From contig NZ_KE386848.1 in assembly GCF_000429105.1 (NCBI RefSeq), positions 183,064-247,063 of the forward strand: DNA of 64,000 bases, in the 5' to 3' direction. A program made the position numbers and the translations under genes. Of this stretch, positions 46,660-55,686 are shown in pieces. Source of the DNA: Schaalia suimastitidis DSM 15538. Its GTDB lineage: Bacteria; Actinomycetota; Actinomycetes; Actinomycetales; Actinomycetaceae. Below the pieces are notes generated by a model. That model saw only the letters and a list, made by a program, of their open reading frames with translations, did no database searches and had not been told where the DNA came from. Positions within the stretch are counted from its first letter, which is position 1. The number at the start of each line of letters is the position of its first letter.

Positions 46660-47302
46660 CTTGGAACGCACCTCCAGCACAGATAGTCCAGGATGTTTCC
46701 GCCCAACACGCGTGCAGTTCCAACAACGAGCGATCTTCCTCAATCTCCACCAGTTGTGAACCGTCGTAAAGATGATGTGCAGCTTCTACAACATGAGCAA
46801 ACAGTGCAACTGCGTTCGCATTTCCAGGGATGGGCGAAGGGTCTTCAAGGCTGTTGATGGAATAAGCTACACCGTCCGCCCAACCGCCAGATGAGTAATG
46901 TTCATCGATGGAGGTGATCATGCTCAGGCAAAATTGACATTCCTCCGCAGAAACAGCCTTTAGTGTCGCTGTCTCTCCTGTGTTCCAGGCATATTCCATG
47001 AGTTCGATGTAATACTTTGAAAACTCTTGAGCGCCGGCGACGCTCATACTATTCGCCATTGCAGGCAACTCGGGTTCGCTTAATCCGCGGTCGGGCTGGA
47101 TGAGTTTGCCATCAGGGTCGGTCTCGTAGGAATTTTCTTCAGCTTGTGCAGCCTCCCACCGTTCGATGCCTTCGGCAAGCCTGCGTGCCTCTGCTTCTTC
47201 TTCGGATTCACCGCTACTGCACGCGGCAAGGCCAAGCGCGCCACACACGCACACAGTAAGCAGCGCCACCACAGTGCGCACCACCGTCACAGGCCACGAC
47301 AT
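46649..47302 (-). CDS. DUF6318-like lipoprotein
   Basis: This 217-residue lipoprotein has signal sequence and lipobox LAACSSG (Cys28), a Glu-rich linker, and a domain with two close cysteines (EECQFCL) and a later Cys pair, a pattern I associate with DUF6318. The start at 47302 follows GAGGGTGC; an upstream start at 47497 would bury the signal peptide. The end overlaps the PKD gene start (gene pair read as GATGATGAGTAA). Domain function is unknown. In other actinobacteria a DUF6318 protein commonly sits beside a PKD-type secreted protein, which I take from memory, so they may act as a pair at the cell surface. Confidence 0.75.
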   Translation of the reverse strand: MSWPVTVVRTVVALLTVCVCGALGLAACSSGESEEEAEARRLAEGIERWEAAQAEENSYETDPDGKLIQPDRGLSEPELPAMANSMSVAGAQEFSKYYIELMEYAWNTGETATLKAVSAEECQFCLSMITSIDEHYSSGGWADGVAYSINSLEDPSPIPGNANAVALFAHVVEAAHHLYDGSQLVEIEEDRSLLELHACWAETSWTICAGGAFQDDE

Positions 47303-47601
47303 GCACCCTCGACCTAAAGATCGCCCAGAAGCAAAGCCCGACAACTGGCGCCCCGAAACGCCACACAGGTCCTTACCAGTGCACGAATCATGACCACAAC
47401 ACACCCGCGCACCATCACGCACACCCGTAACAGCGTCAGCGTGTGACACCACCTGACCATCAGCATGTGACCTCATGCACACACCGTAAAACACCAAGCC
47501 CCACCCTGACTACCCCCAACAACAAACCTGTGGAAACGAAATCTCGGCAGGCGTTGCCCATCAGTAGGTGCCGATCGGGGCTCGGACGCTGTCATGGTGA
47601 G

Positions 47602-47644
47602 CTCGTCCCACCTTCCTCCACCTACCTGCTCCACTTTCCTCCAC
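47602..47644 (-). promoter_or_regulatory. array of four GTGG boxes, minus strand (MraZ-type)
   Basis: Reading the minus strand from 47644, four 10-mers follow: GTGGAGGAAA, GTGGAGCAGG, a three-base gap, GTGGAGGAAG, GTGGGACGAG. The 10-base period matches arrays bound by MraZ, which contacts a GTGG core once per helical turn. The array faces the DUF6318 gene. Confidence 0.65.
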
Positions 47645-47926
47645 GCGACCGTGTAGCTCTTTTCGAGCAAATAATGCCGACAGTGTGCAAGAGTCGCTGA
47701 AGGTCCAAATACCGCGTAGAGGCTCAAGCGCCTGCTTGTTGATGCAGGAGTGATGATTCGCTAAATCTGAGGCTTTTCCGGGCATTTTGCTGAGCCCATC
47801 CTTTGCGCGGGCGGGCCAATTCTGAGACCTCGTCCAACAATTGCGCGTATCCGCAGGCATTATCCGCCGCTGTCGGTGGGGAATATGCACGAGCTGAAAG
47901 TGCCCGCTCTACCCAAAATAAGAAAT

Positions 47927-47946
47927 TTTCCTCCATTTTCCTCCAC
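47927..47946 (-). promoter_or_regulatory. pair of GTGGAGGAAA boxes, minus strand (MraZ-type)
   Basis: GTGGAGGAAA and ATGGAGGAAA follow without a gap on the minus strand, a 10-base period. They sit beside the AT-rich promoter patch of mraZ. Confidence 0.6.
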
Positions 47947-47985
47947 CATGATTTTTTGTTGAAATTAAGCCAATTTTGTTGCTTG

Positions 47986-48013
47986 TTGCAAAGAAATTAG
48001 CGTGAAATAAGCT
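47986..48013 (+). promoter_or_regulatory. candidate mraZ promoter
   Basis: TTGCAA (47986-47991) and TAAGCT (48008-48013) with a 16-base spacer resemble -35 and -10 elements. The predicted start of transcription, near 48020, precedes the plus-strand MraZ boxes, as expected for an autorepressed mraZ. Confidence 0.45.
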
Positions 48014-48028
48014 TGAAATCTTCCTTCA

Positions 48029-48075
48029 GTGGAGTAAAGTGGGGGCAAGTGTCACGTGGGGGAAGGTGGTGAGGC
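48029..48075 (+). promoter_or_regulatory. array of four GTGG boxes abutting mraZ
   Basis: Two pairs of 10-mers are separated by seven bases: GTGGAGTAAA, GTGGGGGCAA, then GTGGGGGAAG, GTGGTGAGGC, ending at the base before the mraZ ATG. The second pair also contains the ribosome site (GGTGGTGAGG), so bound MraZ could block both transcription and initiation. Confidence 0.75.
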
Positions 48076-48507
48076 ATGTTTCTTGGCACATACGAGCCCA
48101 AGCTCGACGACAAGGGACGTGTGATCCTCCCTGCTCGCTTCCGCGCAGATATGGAGGGCGGCATCGTCCTCACCCGCGGACAGGAACGCTGTATCTACGC
48201 ATTCCCCGCACAAGAATTCGAAAATATGACCGCAGATATGCGCCGCGCGCCTCTGTCATCAAAACAGGCGCGTGACTGGATCCGCGTCATGCTTTCGGGT
48301 GCATACAAAGAAGTCCCTGACAAACAAGGTCGCATCGGTGTCCCCACTGACCTGCGCCAATATGCAGGACTTGACCGGGAACTTGTCGTCATTGGCGCAG
48401 GCAACCGTGCAGAAATATGGGATGCCAAATCTTGGTACAGCTACCTGGCTGTCCAAGAAGAAGTGTTCTCCAACACCGAAGACGAAATCATTCCCGGAAT
48501 GTTCTAG
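48076..48507 (+). CDS. mraZ: transcriptional regulator MraZ
   Basis: MraZ is a ring-forming DNA-binding protein that controls the division and cell wall (dcw) cluster. The 143-residue protein has two SpoVT/AbrB-like swapped-hairpin repeats with the DxxGR motif: [15 protein letters not shown] at the N-terminus and [15 protein letters not shown] in the second half. It is the first gene of the cluster, with four GTGG boxes directly before its start. The start at 48076 fits the family beginning [11 protein letters not shown]. Confidence 0.97.
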   Translation: MFLGTYEPKLDDKGRVILPARFRADMEGGIVLTRGQERCIYAFPAQEFENMTADMRRAPLSSKQARDWIRVMLSGAYKEVPDKQGRIGVPTDLRQYAGLDRELVVIGAGNRAEIWDAKSWYSYLAVQEEVFSNTEDEIIPGMF

Positions 48508-48617
48508 ACGTATCGCGCGGTCTCCGCCCAAGTTCTGACATCACTTCCCCGATAGCAGAGCTCGGTGGGGGACCGGGTGATACGTCGTATTGCCACACAA
48601 GAAAGGACAGGTAGCAG

Positions 48618-49598
48618 ATGAATACCACACGCGACGCCGCCCATCTGCATATCCCTGTGCTTCTTGAGGAATGTCTGGACATGCTTGCGCCAGCCATCAA
48701 TCATCCTGGCGCAACCCTCATTGACTGTACCCTCGGTATGGGTGGGCACACCGAAGGGGCGCTCACACGTTTCCCCGACCTTACCGTCATCGGCATTGAC
48801 CGTGATCCCCAGGCCATCGCGCTAGCCAGCGAACGTCTGGCGCCATTCGGACAGCGTTTCAGTGCAGTACACGCTACCTATGACGCCATTGACGAGGTGG
48901 TGGCGCAGCGGGGATTGGACGGCAAAGTTGACGGGATACTCATGGATCTTGGCGTCTCGTCCTTGCAGCTTGACGAGGCCGAACGCGGCTTTTCGTACGC
49001 AAAAGACGCCCCACTCGACATGCGTATGAATCCCACCACCGGGATCAGCGCAGCCCAACTCCTCAACAGCGCCGACACCAAGGAACTTACCCGAATACTG
49101 CGCGTCTACGGTGAAGAACGTTTCGCCTCGAAAATCGCAAATCTTATTGTCCGCGAACGTACAACGGTACCGCTGACACGCACCTCGCAACTAGTGGATA
49201 TCGTGCGTCGCGCCATTCCTGCCGCAGCACGCCGCAGCGGAGGGAATCCAGCAAAACGTACCTTCCAGGCACTGCGCGTCGCTGTTAATGACGAATTGCG
49301 CATCCTCGAAAATACGTTGCCCAAAGCGCTGAACAGCCTCAGGGTGGGCGGACGTCTGGTCATTGAGTCGTACCAGTCCTTGGAAGACCGCATCGTCAAA
49401 GACATCTTCCGTTTAGGAGCCAGCGATCAAGCACCGCCTGGAATGCCTGTGGTGCCACCCGAATTGGGGCCACGCTTGCGCCTACTGACGCGCGGAGCAC
49501 ACAAAGCAGATGACCACGAATTAGAACATAACCCGCGATCCGCCTCCGTCCGCCTGCGCGGCGCAGAAGTGATCGCCCCATGGAAGGACCGCCGATGA
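48618..49598 (+). CDS. rsmH: 16S rRNA (cytosine1402-N4)-methyltransferase RsmH
   Basis: RsmH (MraW) methylates C1402 in the ribosomal P-site region. The 326-residue protein has SAM motif I LIDCTLGMGGHTEGAL (about 34-49) and the conserved MDLGVSSLQLDEAERGFSY segment, with an inserted helical domain and SYQSLEDRIVKDIFR near the end. It begins 111 bases after mraZ and overlaps ftsL (ATGA). Confidence 0.97.
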   Translation: MNTTRDAAHLHIPVLLEECLDMLAPAINHPGATLIDCTLGMGGHTEGALTRFPDLTVIGIDRDPQAIALASERLAPFGQRFSAVHATYDAIDEVVAQRGLDGKVDGILMDLGVSSLQLDEAERGFSYAKDAPLDMRMNPTTGISAAQLLNSADTKELTRILRVYGEERFASKIANLIVRERTTVPLTRTSQLVDIVRRAIPAAARRSGGNPAKRTFQALRVAVNDELRILENTLPKALNSLRVGGRLVIESYQSLEDRIVKDIFRLGASDQAPPGMPVVPPELGPRLRLLTRGAHKADDHELEHNPRSASVRLRGAEVIAPWKDRR

Positions 49599-49990
49599 GC
49601 GCAACAGCAGCGAAACTCCGTCCAGCGTCGCGCTCTGAACAAGCACGCGGGACCACCAAACCCGAACTGCGCCTCATCGAACGCGCACAACCACAGGCAG
49701 GAATACTGCCCATAGTCCTTGGCTTAATTGCGGTACTCGTCATCTCCATCGTTGTGCCGATGCTGATCAACACGGCGATGGCGCAAACATCCTTTGCGAT
49801 ACGCGAACAACAACTTGTACTGAATGAACTCAATGCTAGTGCTTGGACGATGCAAGAAGAGCTCCAGCGACGGTCGTCGGCAACTGCGCTCCAAGAAGCC
49901 GCCACCGCCCAAGGAATGGTACCCGCAGGTCGCGCTGGTGTTGTCACGCTGAGCACTGGCACCGTTGAGGGTGGTACGGTTCAAGAATGA
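49595..49990 (+). CDS. FtsL-like cell-division protein
   Basis: This 131-residue bitopic membrane protein has a cytoplasmic tail (1-36), one membrane helix (about 37-58) and a periplasmic-side coiled-coil segment (REQQLVLNELNASAWTMQEELQRR). FtsL bridges FtsQ and the FtsW/FtsI synthase and sequence conservation is always low; place between rsmH and ftsI, size and layout support it. The ATG at 49595 overlaps the rsmH stop; the stop overlaps the ftsI start. Confidence 0.82.
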   Translation: MSATAAKLRPASRSEQARGTTKPELRLIERAQPQAGILPIVLGLIAVLVISIVVPMLINTAMAQTSFAIREQQLVLNELNASAWTMQEELQRRSSATALQEAATAQGMVPAGRAGVVTLSTGTVEGGTVQE

Positions 49991-51744
49991 ATCCGTCGGC
50001 AAAACGTGCGCGGTGGATTGCCATCGCAACTGTCGCGCTCCTTTGCGTCTGTGCGCTTCGGCTATTCACCATCCAAATCATCCAAGGCCCATCCTTGGCT
50101 GCTGAAGGACAACTGGTCCGCACCCGTATGACCGATATTCCCGCCAAACGCGGCGCAATCCTCGACGTCACCGGTGCAGTACTGGCTGACTCCGTTCAGA
50201 CCTACCACATCGCCGTTAATCAAGTGAATATCATGAGTGCGGTCAGATACGTGGAAAAAGATGGCGTGCCAACAAAAGAAGTCGAAGGGCGCGGACCCGC
50301 AATGGCAGCACGCCTCCTCGCACCGCTACTGGCGATGGATGAAGCAACCCTCGGCGGCATGATGATCGGGGACTCCACCTACGTCTACCTGAAAAAACAC
50401 GTCGACGCGCAAACATACCGTGAGATACGCAAACTCAATATCCACGGTATCGAATGGGAGGCAGTACACGAACGGATCTATCCAGCGGGCAATACCGCGG
50501 GCCAGCTCATTGGGTCCGTGAATGCTGACAATGCCGGATCCGCTGGCATGGAAGCAACGATGAATGACCTGCTGGTAGGTACACCCGGTAAGGAAGCCTA
50601 CGAAATCGCCCCCAATGGTGCTGTGATGCCCGGCGGAAAGAAAGTCATCGAAGAACCTATCGACGGCGCATCAGTACGCACCACGTTGTACGCGGACCTG
50701 CAACATCTCGTGCAGGACAAACTCGACGCAAAAGTGCAGGAAAGCCAGTCCGACTGGGGGAGTGTCGTGATCCTTGACGTGGCAACCGGCCGCGTACTGG
50801 TCATGGCCGATTCAGGTGCAAAAGAACCCGAAAGTTCAACGATACAAACGGCCTCGTCAGTCCAATATGCCTTCGAGCCTGGCTCCGTAGGTAAAGTACT
50901 GACCGTCGCGGCGGCACTACAAAAAGGCACCATTACCCCGACAACAACCTTCGAAGTGCCCGATAATATCGCGCGTGCCGATTCAGGTGGCGTCATCAAA
51001 GACATTCGGAACCACCCGACCTACCAGCTGACCTCGACCGGCATTCTGGCACAGTCATCCAATGTTGGTACAGTCCTCATCGGTGAGACTCTCACCAATG
51101 ACGAGCTGTACAACATGATGAGTGCCTTCGGCCTCGGTACACCCACCGGCATTGAATTGCCAGGCGAAACCGCAGGATCACTGCGCACACCGGATCAGTG
51201 GCAAGGACGCGACAAATACGTGACGATGTTCGGCCAAGCCTATTCCATGAGTGCCCTCCAAGAAGCCTCAGTGATGGCCACCATCGGTAATGGCGGCGTG
51301 CGTGTCAACCCGCGCATCATTGACTCCTGGACGAAGGCTGACGGTACCGTCCACTACCCAGAAAGTCCCGAACCGGTACAGGTAATTTCACCCGAAGTTG
51401 CCCAACAACTCACCTTGATGATGGAGTCGGTTGTCGAGGCCGAAACAGGGACAGGCAGTAAAGCGCAGATTGACGGGTATCGCGTGGCACTGAAAACCGG
51501 TACTGCCGAGCTTTTCTTGCAAAATGGTACCGGTGTGGTGGCAACCGCCGCAGGTATTGTCCCCGCAGATAACCCACGGTTAGCCATCTCGGTCGTACTC
51601 TACAATCCAAAATCTACCGCGTATGGTGGTACTGTAGCTGCGCCGCTTTTCGGCGACGCAGCGTCAGATGCAGTGAGGACACTTGGTATCCCCGCCTCGT
51701 CTGAGCCAGCACAGCTTTACCCGACTGGGCGTGAAGAGAACTAG
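49987..51744 (+). CDS. ftsI: septal peptidoglycan transpeptidase FtsI (PBP3)
   Basis: This class B penicillin-binding protein crosslinks septal peptidoglycan. The 585-residue protein has an N-terminal membrane helix (residues 9-29), the PBP dimerisation domain, and the transpeptidase with Ser300-Val-Gly-Lys303, Ser357-Ser-Asn and Lys503-Thr-Gly. All three active-site motifs are intact. There is no PASTA domain. The gene overlaps ftsL at both start and stop codons (ATGA). Normally murE would follow, but murF follows after 38 bases. Confidence 0.97.
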   Translation: MNPSAKRARWIAIATVALLCVCALRLFTIQIIQGPSLAAEGQLVRTRMTDIPAKRGAILDVTGAVLADSVQTYHIAVNQVNIMSAVRYVEKDGVPTKEVEGRGPAMAARLLAPLLAMDEATLGGMMIGDSTYVYLKKHVDAQTYREIRKLNIHGIEWEAVHERIYPAGNTAGQLIGSVNADNAGSAGMEATMNDLLVGTPGKEAYEIAPNGAVMPGGKKVIEEPIDGASVRTTLYADLQHLVQDKLDAKVQESQSDWGSVVILDVATGRVLVMADSGAKEPESSTIQTASSVQYAFEPGSVGKVLTVAAALQKGTITPTTTFEVPDNIARADSGGVIKDIRNHPTYQLTSTGILAQSSNVGTVLIGETLTNDELYNMMSAFGLGTPTGIELPGETAGSLRTPDQWQGRDKYVTMFGQAYSMSALQEASVMATIGNGGVRVNPRIIDSWTKADGTVHYPESPEPVQVISPEVAQQLTLMMESVVEAETGTGSKAQIDGYRVALKTGTAELFLQNGTGVVATAAGIVPADNPRLAISVVLYNPKSTAYGGTVAAPLFGDAASDAVRTLGIPASSEPAQLYPTGREEN

Positions 51745-51782
51745 CGACAACTGTGGGGCCCCGTGTCCCTGGAGGGAGCACC

Positions 51783-53186
51783 ATGGATTGCCTCAGTGAC
51801 TGGATCGCGCAGTCAATAGGTGGACAGCACACTGGTCCGCATGTGAGGGTTACTGGCCCAGTCGTTACAGACACCAGGGACGCCACCCCCGGCGCCCTTT
51901 ACGTTGCGCGACGAGGAGAAAACGCCGATGGTCACGACTTCCTCGCTGCCGCTGTGGAAGGTGGAGCGGTAGCGGCAATCGTTGAAGAAGTACGAGGTGA
52001 CGGTCCAGCCACACAAATCGTTGTTGACGACGCCACCGTGGCACTGGGGACACTTGCGCGCGCCCACCTGGCCGCACTGCGGCAGGCACGGCCAACGTTA
52101 CGTGTTGTTGCAGTTACCGGTTCAGCGGGAAAAACCACCACGAAGGATCTTCTGTACCAACTTCTTGGCACACGGTGGCAGACTGTGGCGCCAAAACTGT
52201 CCTTTAATAACGAGGTGGGGCTTCCCGTTACGGTACTGAAAGCGGATGCCGACACTCAGATACTCGTTCTCGAGATGGGAGCCTCAGGAAGCGGGCATAT
52301 CCGTTACCTCACCGATATTGCGCCACCAGATATTGCCATTGAATTAATGGTTGGACATGCGCATATGGGCGGCTTTGGTTCCGTTGAAGGTGTTGCCCGT
52401 GCGAAGGCCGAACTTGTCCAAGGGTTACGCAGCGGCGGGCTTGCGGTGTTGAACTATGATGACGATCAGGTGCGTGCCATGGCAGCCGATGCACCTGGTG
52501 ACATCATCTACTTTTCTCCAACGGGCGCGCACGAGGCGATGGTGCGTGCCGTTGATATCGACGTTGACGCACACGGAAGGGCACAATTTACCCTGTGCAT
52601 TGGGGAAGAACAAGCGCCAGTTAGCCTACGCCTCGTCGGTCGCCACCACGTTGCCAACGCATGCGCCGCAGCGGGAGCAGCCCACGCGGTAGGGATGACC
52701 TGTGCAGATATCGCCGCAGCATTGTCTCAGGCGAAGGCTCAATCCCCCCACCGTATGGCCGTCACCGAACTGGATATTGACGGTAAGGCGGTAACGTTAA
52801 TCGACGATGCCTATAACGCCAATATTGATTCCATGCGGGCTGGAATTGACGCACTTACGGTGCTTGCCGCAGGCCGACCAATGGCAGCAATATTTGGAGA
52901 AATGCTTGAGTTGGGTGACGAATCGGACGCCATGCACCGCGAAGTAGGTCGTATGGCTGCCGAGGCTGGAATATCAACGGTTATCACCTACGGTGAAGCA
53001 GCAAAGGTATTGCGTGAAGAACTTCCTAGCCAGACACGAGGCCGTCATGCCACCAGTGTTGCCGATGCAGTGAATATTCTGTGTGAAGACCTGAGTGATG
53101 GCGTTGTCATCTTTGTGAAAGGCTCGCTGTACTCGGGTGTCTACGCTGCAGCTGATGCACTGATCGAAAGGGGTACGCGCCGATGA
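51783..53186 (+). CDS. murF: UDP-N-acetylmuramoyl-tripeptide--D-alanyl-D-alanine ligase MurF
   Basis: MurF adds D-Ala-D-Ala to the UDP-muramoyl-tripeptide. The 467-residue protein has the P-loop GSAGKTT (113-119), the conserved segment SFNNEVGLPVTVL, and the middle domain EMGASGSGHIRYL. The ATG at 51783 follows GGAGGGAG (51771-51778); an upstream ATG-like start at 51753 would run into the ftsI end. It is the first ligase in this cluster; murE, its supplier, is not beside it. Confidence 0.96.
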   Translation: MDCLSDWIAQSIGGQHTGPHVRVTGPVVTDTRDATPGALYVARRGENADGHDFLAAAVEGGAVAAIVEEVRGDGPATQIVVDDATVALGTLARAHLAALRQARPTLRVVAVTGSAGKTTTKDLLYQLLGTRWQTVAPKLSFNNEVGLPVTVLKADADTQILVLEMGASGSGHIRYLTDIAPPDIAIELMVGHAHMGGFGSVEGVARAKAELVQGLRSGGLAVLNYDDDQVRAMAADAPGDIIYFSPTGAHEAMVRAVDIDVDAHGRAQFTLCIGEEQAPVSLRLVGRHHVANACAAAGAAHAVGMTCADIAAALSQAKAQSPHRMAVTELDIDGKAVTLIDDAYNANIDSMRAGIDALTVLAAGRPMAAIFGEMLELGDESDAMHREVGRMAAEAGISTVITYGEAAKVLREELPSQTRGRHATSVADAVNILCEDLSDGVVIFVKGSLYSGVYAAADALIERGTRR

Positions 53187-54265
53187 TTGGGTTAATCGTG
53201 GCATTCGGTGTCGCGCTGGTGCTTTCCCTCTTTTTGACACCATGGTTCATAAAATATTTAATAAAGCATCAGTATGGGCAGTTCATCAGACAGGACGGTC
53301 CCACACAACACCTCACAAAACGCGGCACGCCCACAATGGGTGGCGTCGTATTCATCTTCGCGACCACCGCCTCGTGGCTTATCGGTTCAGCCCTTAACGG
53401 TGGACCCACGTGGTCTGGCACCCTCCTTGTCTTCCTCTTCGTGGGACTGGGCGCAATTGGGCTGCTGGATGACGGCATTAAAATTATGCGTCAACGCAGC
53501 CTTGGCCTTAATGCGGGAGCCAAAATTATTGGGCAGTTGTCGGTTGCCTCTCTCTTCGCCGTGGGTACGCTGATGCGTCCCGACGAAATGGGGTACACCC
53601 CAGGAAGCCTTGCCATTACCTTCAATGAAAATCTAGTTCTCACCCTCACCTTCGCAGGTCCCGTCATCGCTTATATTCTGTATCTGCTGTGGACGAACTT
53701 TCTGGTGGCCGCATGGTCAAATGCTGTCAACCTCACTGATGGACTGGACGGGTTAGCGGCAGGCGCATCAATCTTTGTCTTTGGTGCCTACACCTTCGTG
53801 TCATATTTCGAATTACTTCAGGTATGTGGTGGACGCACCCTTAACGTACAAGCCTGTTTCGCTACCCGCGACCCGCTGGATCTTGCCACCTTCTGTGCCG
53901 CCCTGGTGGGTGCCCTGGCAGGCTTCCTGTGGTGGAATGCATCGCCCGCACAGATTTTCATGGGAGACACCGGGTCGCTTGCCATTGGCGGCGCACTCGC
54001 TGGCGTATCACTGCTCACCCACACGGAGTTTTTCGCCGTCGTCATCGCAGGTCTTTTCCTAGCCACAACGATATCCGTTGTCATTCAAGTTGGCTTCTTT
54101 AAACTCACCCGTAAACGTGTGTTCCTGATGGCGCCTCTGCATCACCACTTCGAACAAAAAGGCTGGAAAGAGATCACCATTGTCATCCGATTCTGGCTCA
54201 TCGCTGCACTGCTGGCAATGGTGGGGGCAGCAATCTTTTACGCTGATTGGGCGGCACGCCTGTGA
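53183..54265 (+). CDS. mraY: phospho-N-acetylmuramoyl-pentapeptide transferase MraY
   Basis: MraY transfers phospho-MurNAc-pentapeptide to undecaprenyl phosphate, making lipid I on the inner face of the membrane. The 360-residue integral protein has about ten membrane helices, the conserved GTPTMGG near residue 50, the Mg-binding aspartates in LLDDGIK and NLTDGLDGLA, and the MAPLHHHFE loop. The start overlaps the murF stop by four bases. Confidence 0.97.
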   Translation: MIGLIVAFGVALVLSLFLTPWFIKYLIKHQYGQFIRQDGPTQHLTKRGTPTMGGVVFIFATTASWLIGSALNGGPTWSGTLLVFLFVGLGAIGLLDDGIKIMRQRSLGLNAGAKIIGQLSVASLFAVGTLMRPDEMGYTPGSLAITFNENLVLTLTFAGPVIAYILYLLWTNFLVAAWSNAVNLTDGLDGLAAGASIFVFGAYTFVSYFELLQVCGGRTLNVQACFATRDPLDLATFCAALVGALAGFLWWNASPAQIFMGDTGSLAIGGALAGVSLLTHTEFFAVVIAGLFLATTISVVIQVGFFKLTRKRVFLMAPLHHHFEQKGWKEITIVIRFWLIAALLAMVGAAIFYADWAARL

Positions 54266-55686
54266 ATACACGAGCGGCAGTGATCGGCTGGGGAACATCA
54301 GGTAAAGCGGCTGCGGCTGCGCTTGCGGCGCGTGGGTGGGAGGTGACCGCCTACGATTCACGCCACGGTGGCGACCCACACAACGCGGCAATTACCGTCA
54401 ACGTCATTGACGATCCCGCACACCTTGCCGCCACAGTTATCGAATCTCAACCGCAACTGATCGTTGTATCGCCTGGGATACCATCCCATGCGCCGATTAT
54501 GGCGGCTGCCCGCGACGCCGGGATTCCACTGTGGGGTGAAGTAGAACTTGCCTGGCGCCTCCAAGAGCAGGGGCCTCACGCTGGACGACCATGGTTGTGC
54601 GTCACAGGCACGAACGGGAAGACGACCACTGTTGGGATGCTTGGCTCTATCCTGCGCGCAGCGGGTATGAAAGCGCAGGAAGTGGGCAATATCGGCACGC
54701 CGATATGCGAGGCTATCGACACTGACGCAGATATTTTCGCAGTCGAATTGTCGAGCTTCCAGCTCCACACCACCCGATCTGTATCACCGCTAGCAGCCAT
54801 ATGTCTCAACGTTGACTCCGACCACCTTGACTGGCATGGCGATGAGATGTCCTACGCCGCTGACAAAGCACGAATTTACGAACATACACGTATCGCCTGC
54901 GTCTATCCGGCCCACGATCGTGCAGTTGAGCAGATGGTAGAAAACGCCGATGTGATTGAAGGAGCCCGTGCTATCGGAGTGACACTCGGGGCGCCTGCAA
55001 TCTCCCAGGTAGGCATTGTTGAAAATCATCTTGTTGACCGCGCGTACCTGCCCGATCGCCACAAGCATGCGCTGCATTTGGCTGACCTTGAAGATCTTGC
55101 CCCAGCTTATGGCCCACATCCGAGTCCCGCTGTAGTTTTCGACGCGTTGGCCGCCGCTGCCCTTGCGCGAGCCGCAGATATCGCCCCTGAGTACATTGCG
55201 CAGGGGCTGCGCAATTTCACTCCGGCAGGCCACCGTCGAGCTGTCGTGTCGCACGCCGCTGATGTGACGTGGATTGACGACTCAAAGGCGACGAATGCCC
55301 ACGCCGCTGCCGCATCCCTCAGCGGGTTGCGGCCACAAAGCGCAGTGTGGATTGTTGGAGGCGACGCCAAAGGGCAAGTATTTGACGACATGATTGCCGC
55401 GGTGGCGCCAACGCTGCGTGGCGTCGTGCTCATCGGTGCCGATCGACGTCTCCTGGCCCAAGCTTTGGCTGCGAATGCGCATGGTGTGCCCGTTGTTGAG
55501 GTCGATGGACATGAAGATTGGATGTTCTCCGTCGTGAATGAGGCTGTGGCACTGTCACGACCAGGTGACACCGTGGTACTGGCACCGGCCTGCGCTTCTT
55601 GGGACCAATTCGATAATTACGCTCAACGCGGTGATGCCTTTGTTGAGGCTGTGAAGCGTTTAGAAAGCCAGTGGAGGCAGGGATGA
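54262..55686 (+). CDS. murD: UDP-N-acetylmuramoylalanine--D-glutamate ligase MurD
   Basis: MurD adds D-glutamate to UDP-MurNAc-L-alanine. The 474-residue protein has the N-terminal UDP-binding fold, the P-loop GTNGKT (116-121), SSFQLHTT and HLDWHGD, and a C-terminal domain with DDSKATNAHAA. The GTG at 54262 overlaps the mraY stop (GTGA). Upstream ATG at 54247 is within mraY. Its stop overlaps ftsW. Confidence 0.97.
   Translation: MNTRAAVIGWGTSGKAAAAALAARGWEVTAYDSRHGGDPHNAAITVNVIDDPAHLAATVIESQPQLIVVSPGIPSHAPIMAAARDAGIPLWGEVELAWRLQEQGPHAGRPWLCVTGTNGKTTTVGMLGSILRAAGMKAQEVGNIGTPICEAIDTDADIFAVELSSFQLHTTRSVSPLAAICLNVDSDHLDWHGDEMSYAADKARIYEHTRIACVYPAHDRAVEQMVENADVIEGARAIGVTLGAPAISQVGIVENHLVDRAYLPDRHKHALHLADLEDLAPAYGPHPSPAVVFDALAAAALARAADIAPEYIAQGLRNFTPAGHRRAVVSHAADVTWIDDSKATNAHAAAASLSGLRPQSAVWIVGGDAKGQVFDDMIAAVAPTLRGVVLIGADRRLLAQALAANAHGVPVVEVDGHEDWMFSVVNEAVALSRPGDTVVLAPACASWDQFDNYAQRGDAFVEAVKRLESQWRQG

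Larger units (their letters stand above)
47303..48075. other. gene-free control region between the DUF6318 gene and mraZ
   Basis: No convincing coding frame is seen on either strand of these 773 bases, and no conserved RNA. It holds three arrays of 10-bp GTGGAG-type boxes (47602-47644 and 47927-47946 on minus, 48029-48075 on plus) and a likely mraZ promoter. An AT-rich patch (about 47915-48020) stands out from the GC-rich surroundings. Confidence 0.7.

Noticed and set aside
47303-48075. Large RNA gene (RNase P or tmRNA) in the longest gene-free region
   Set aside because: Conserved core sequences of these RNAs are not seen; the box arrays explain the structure better.
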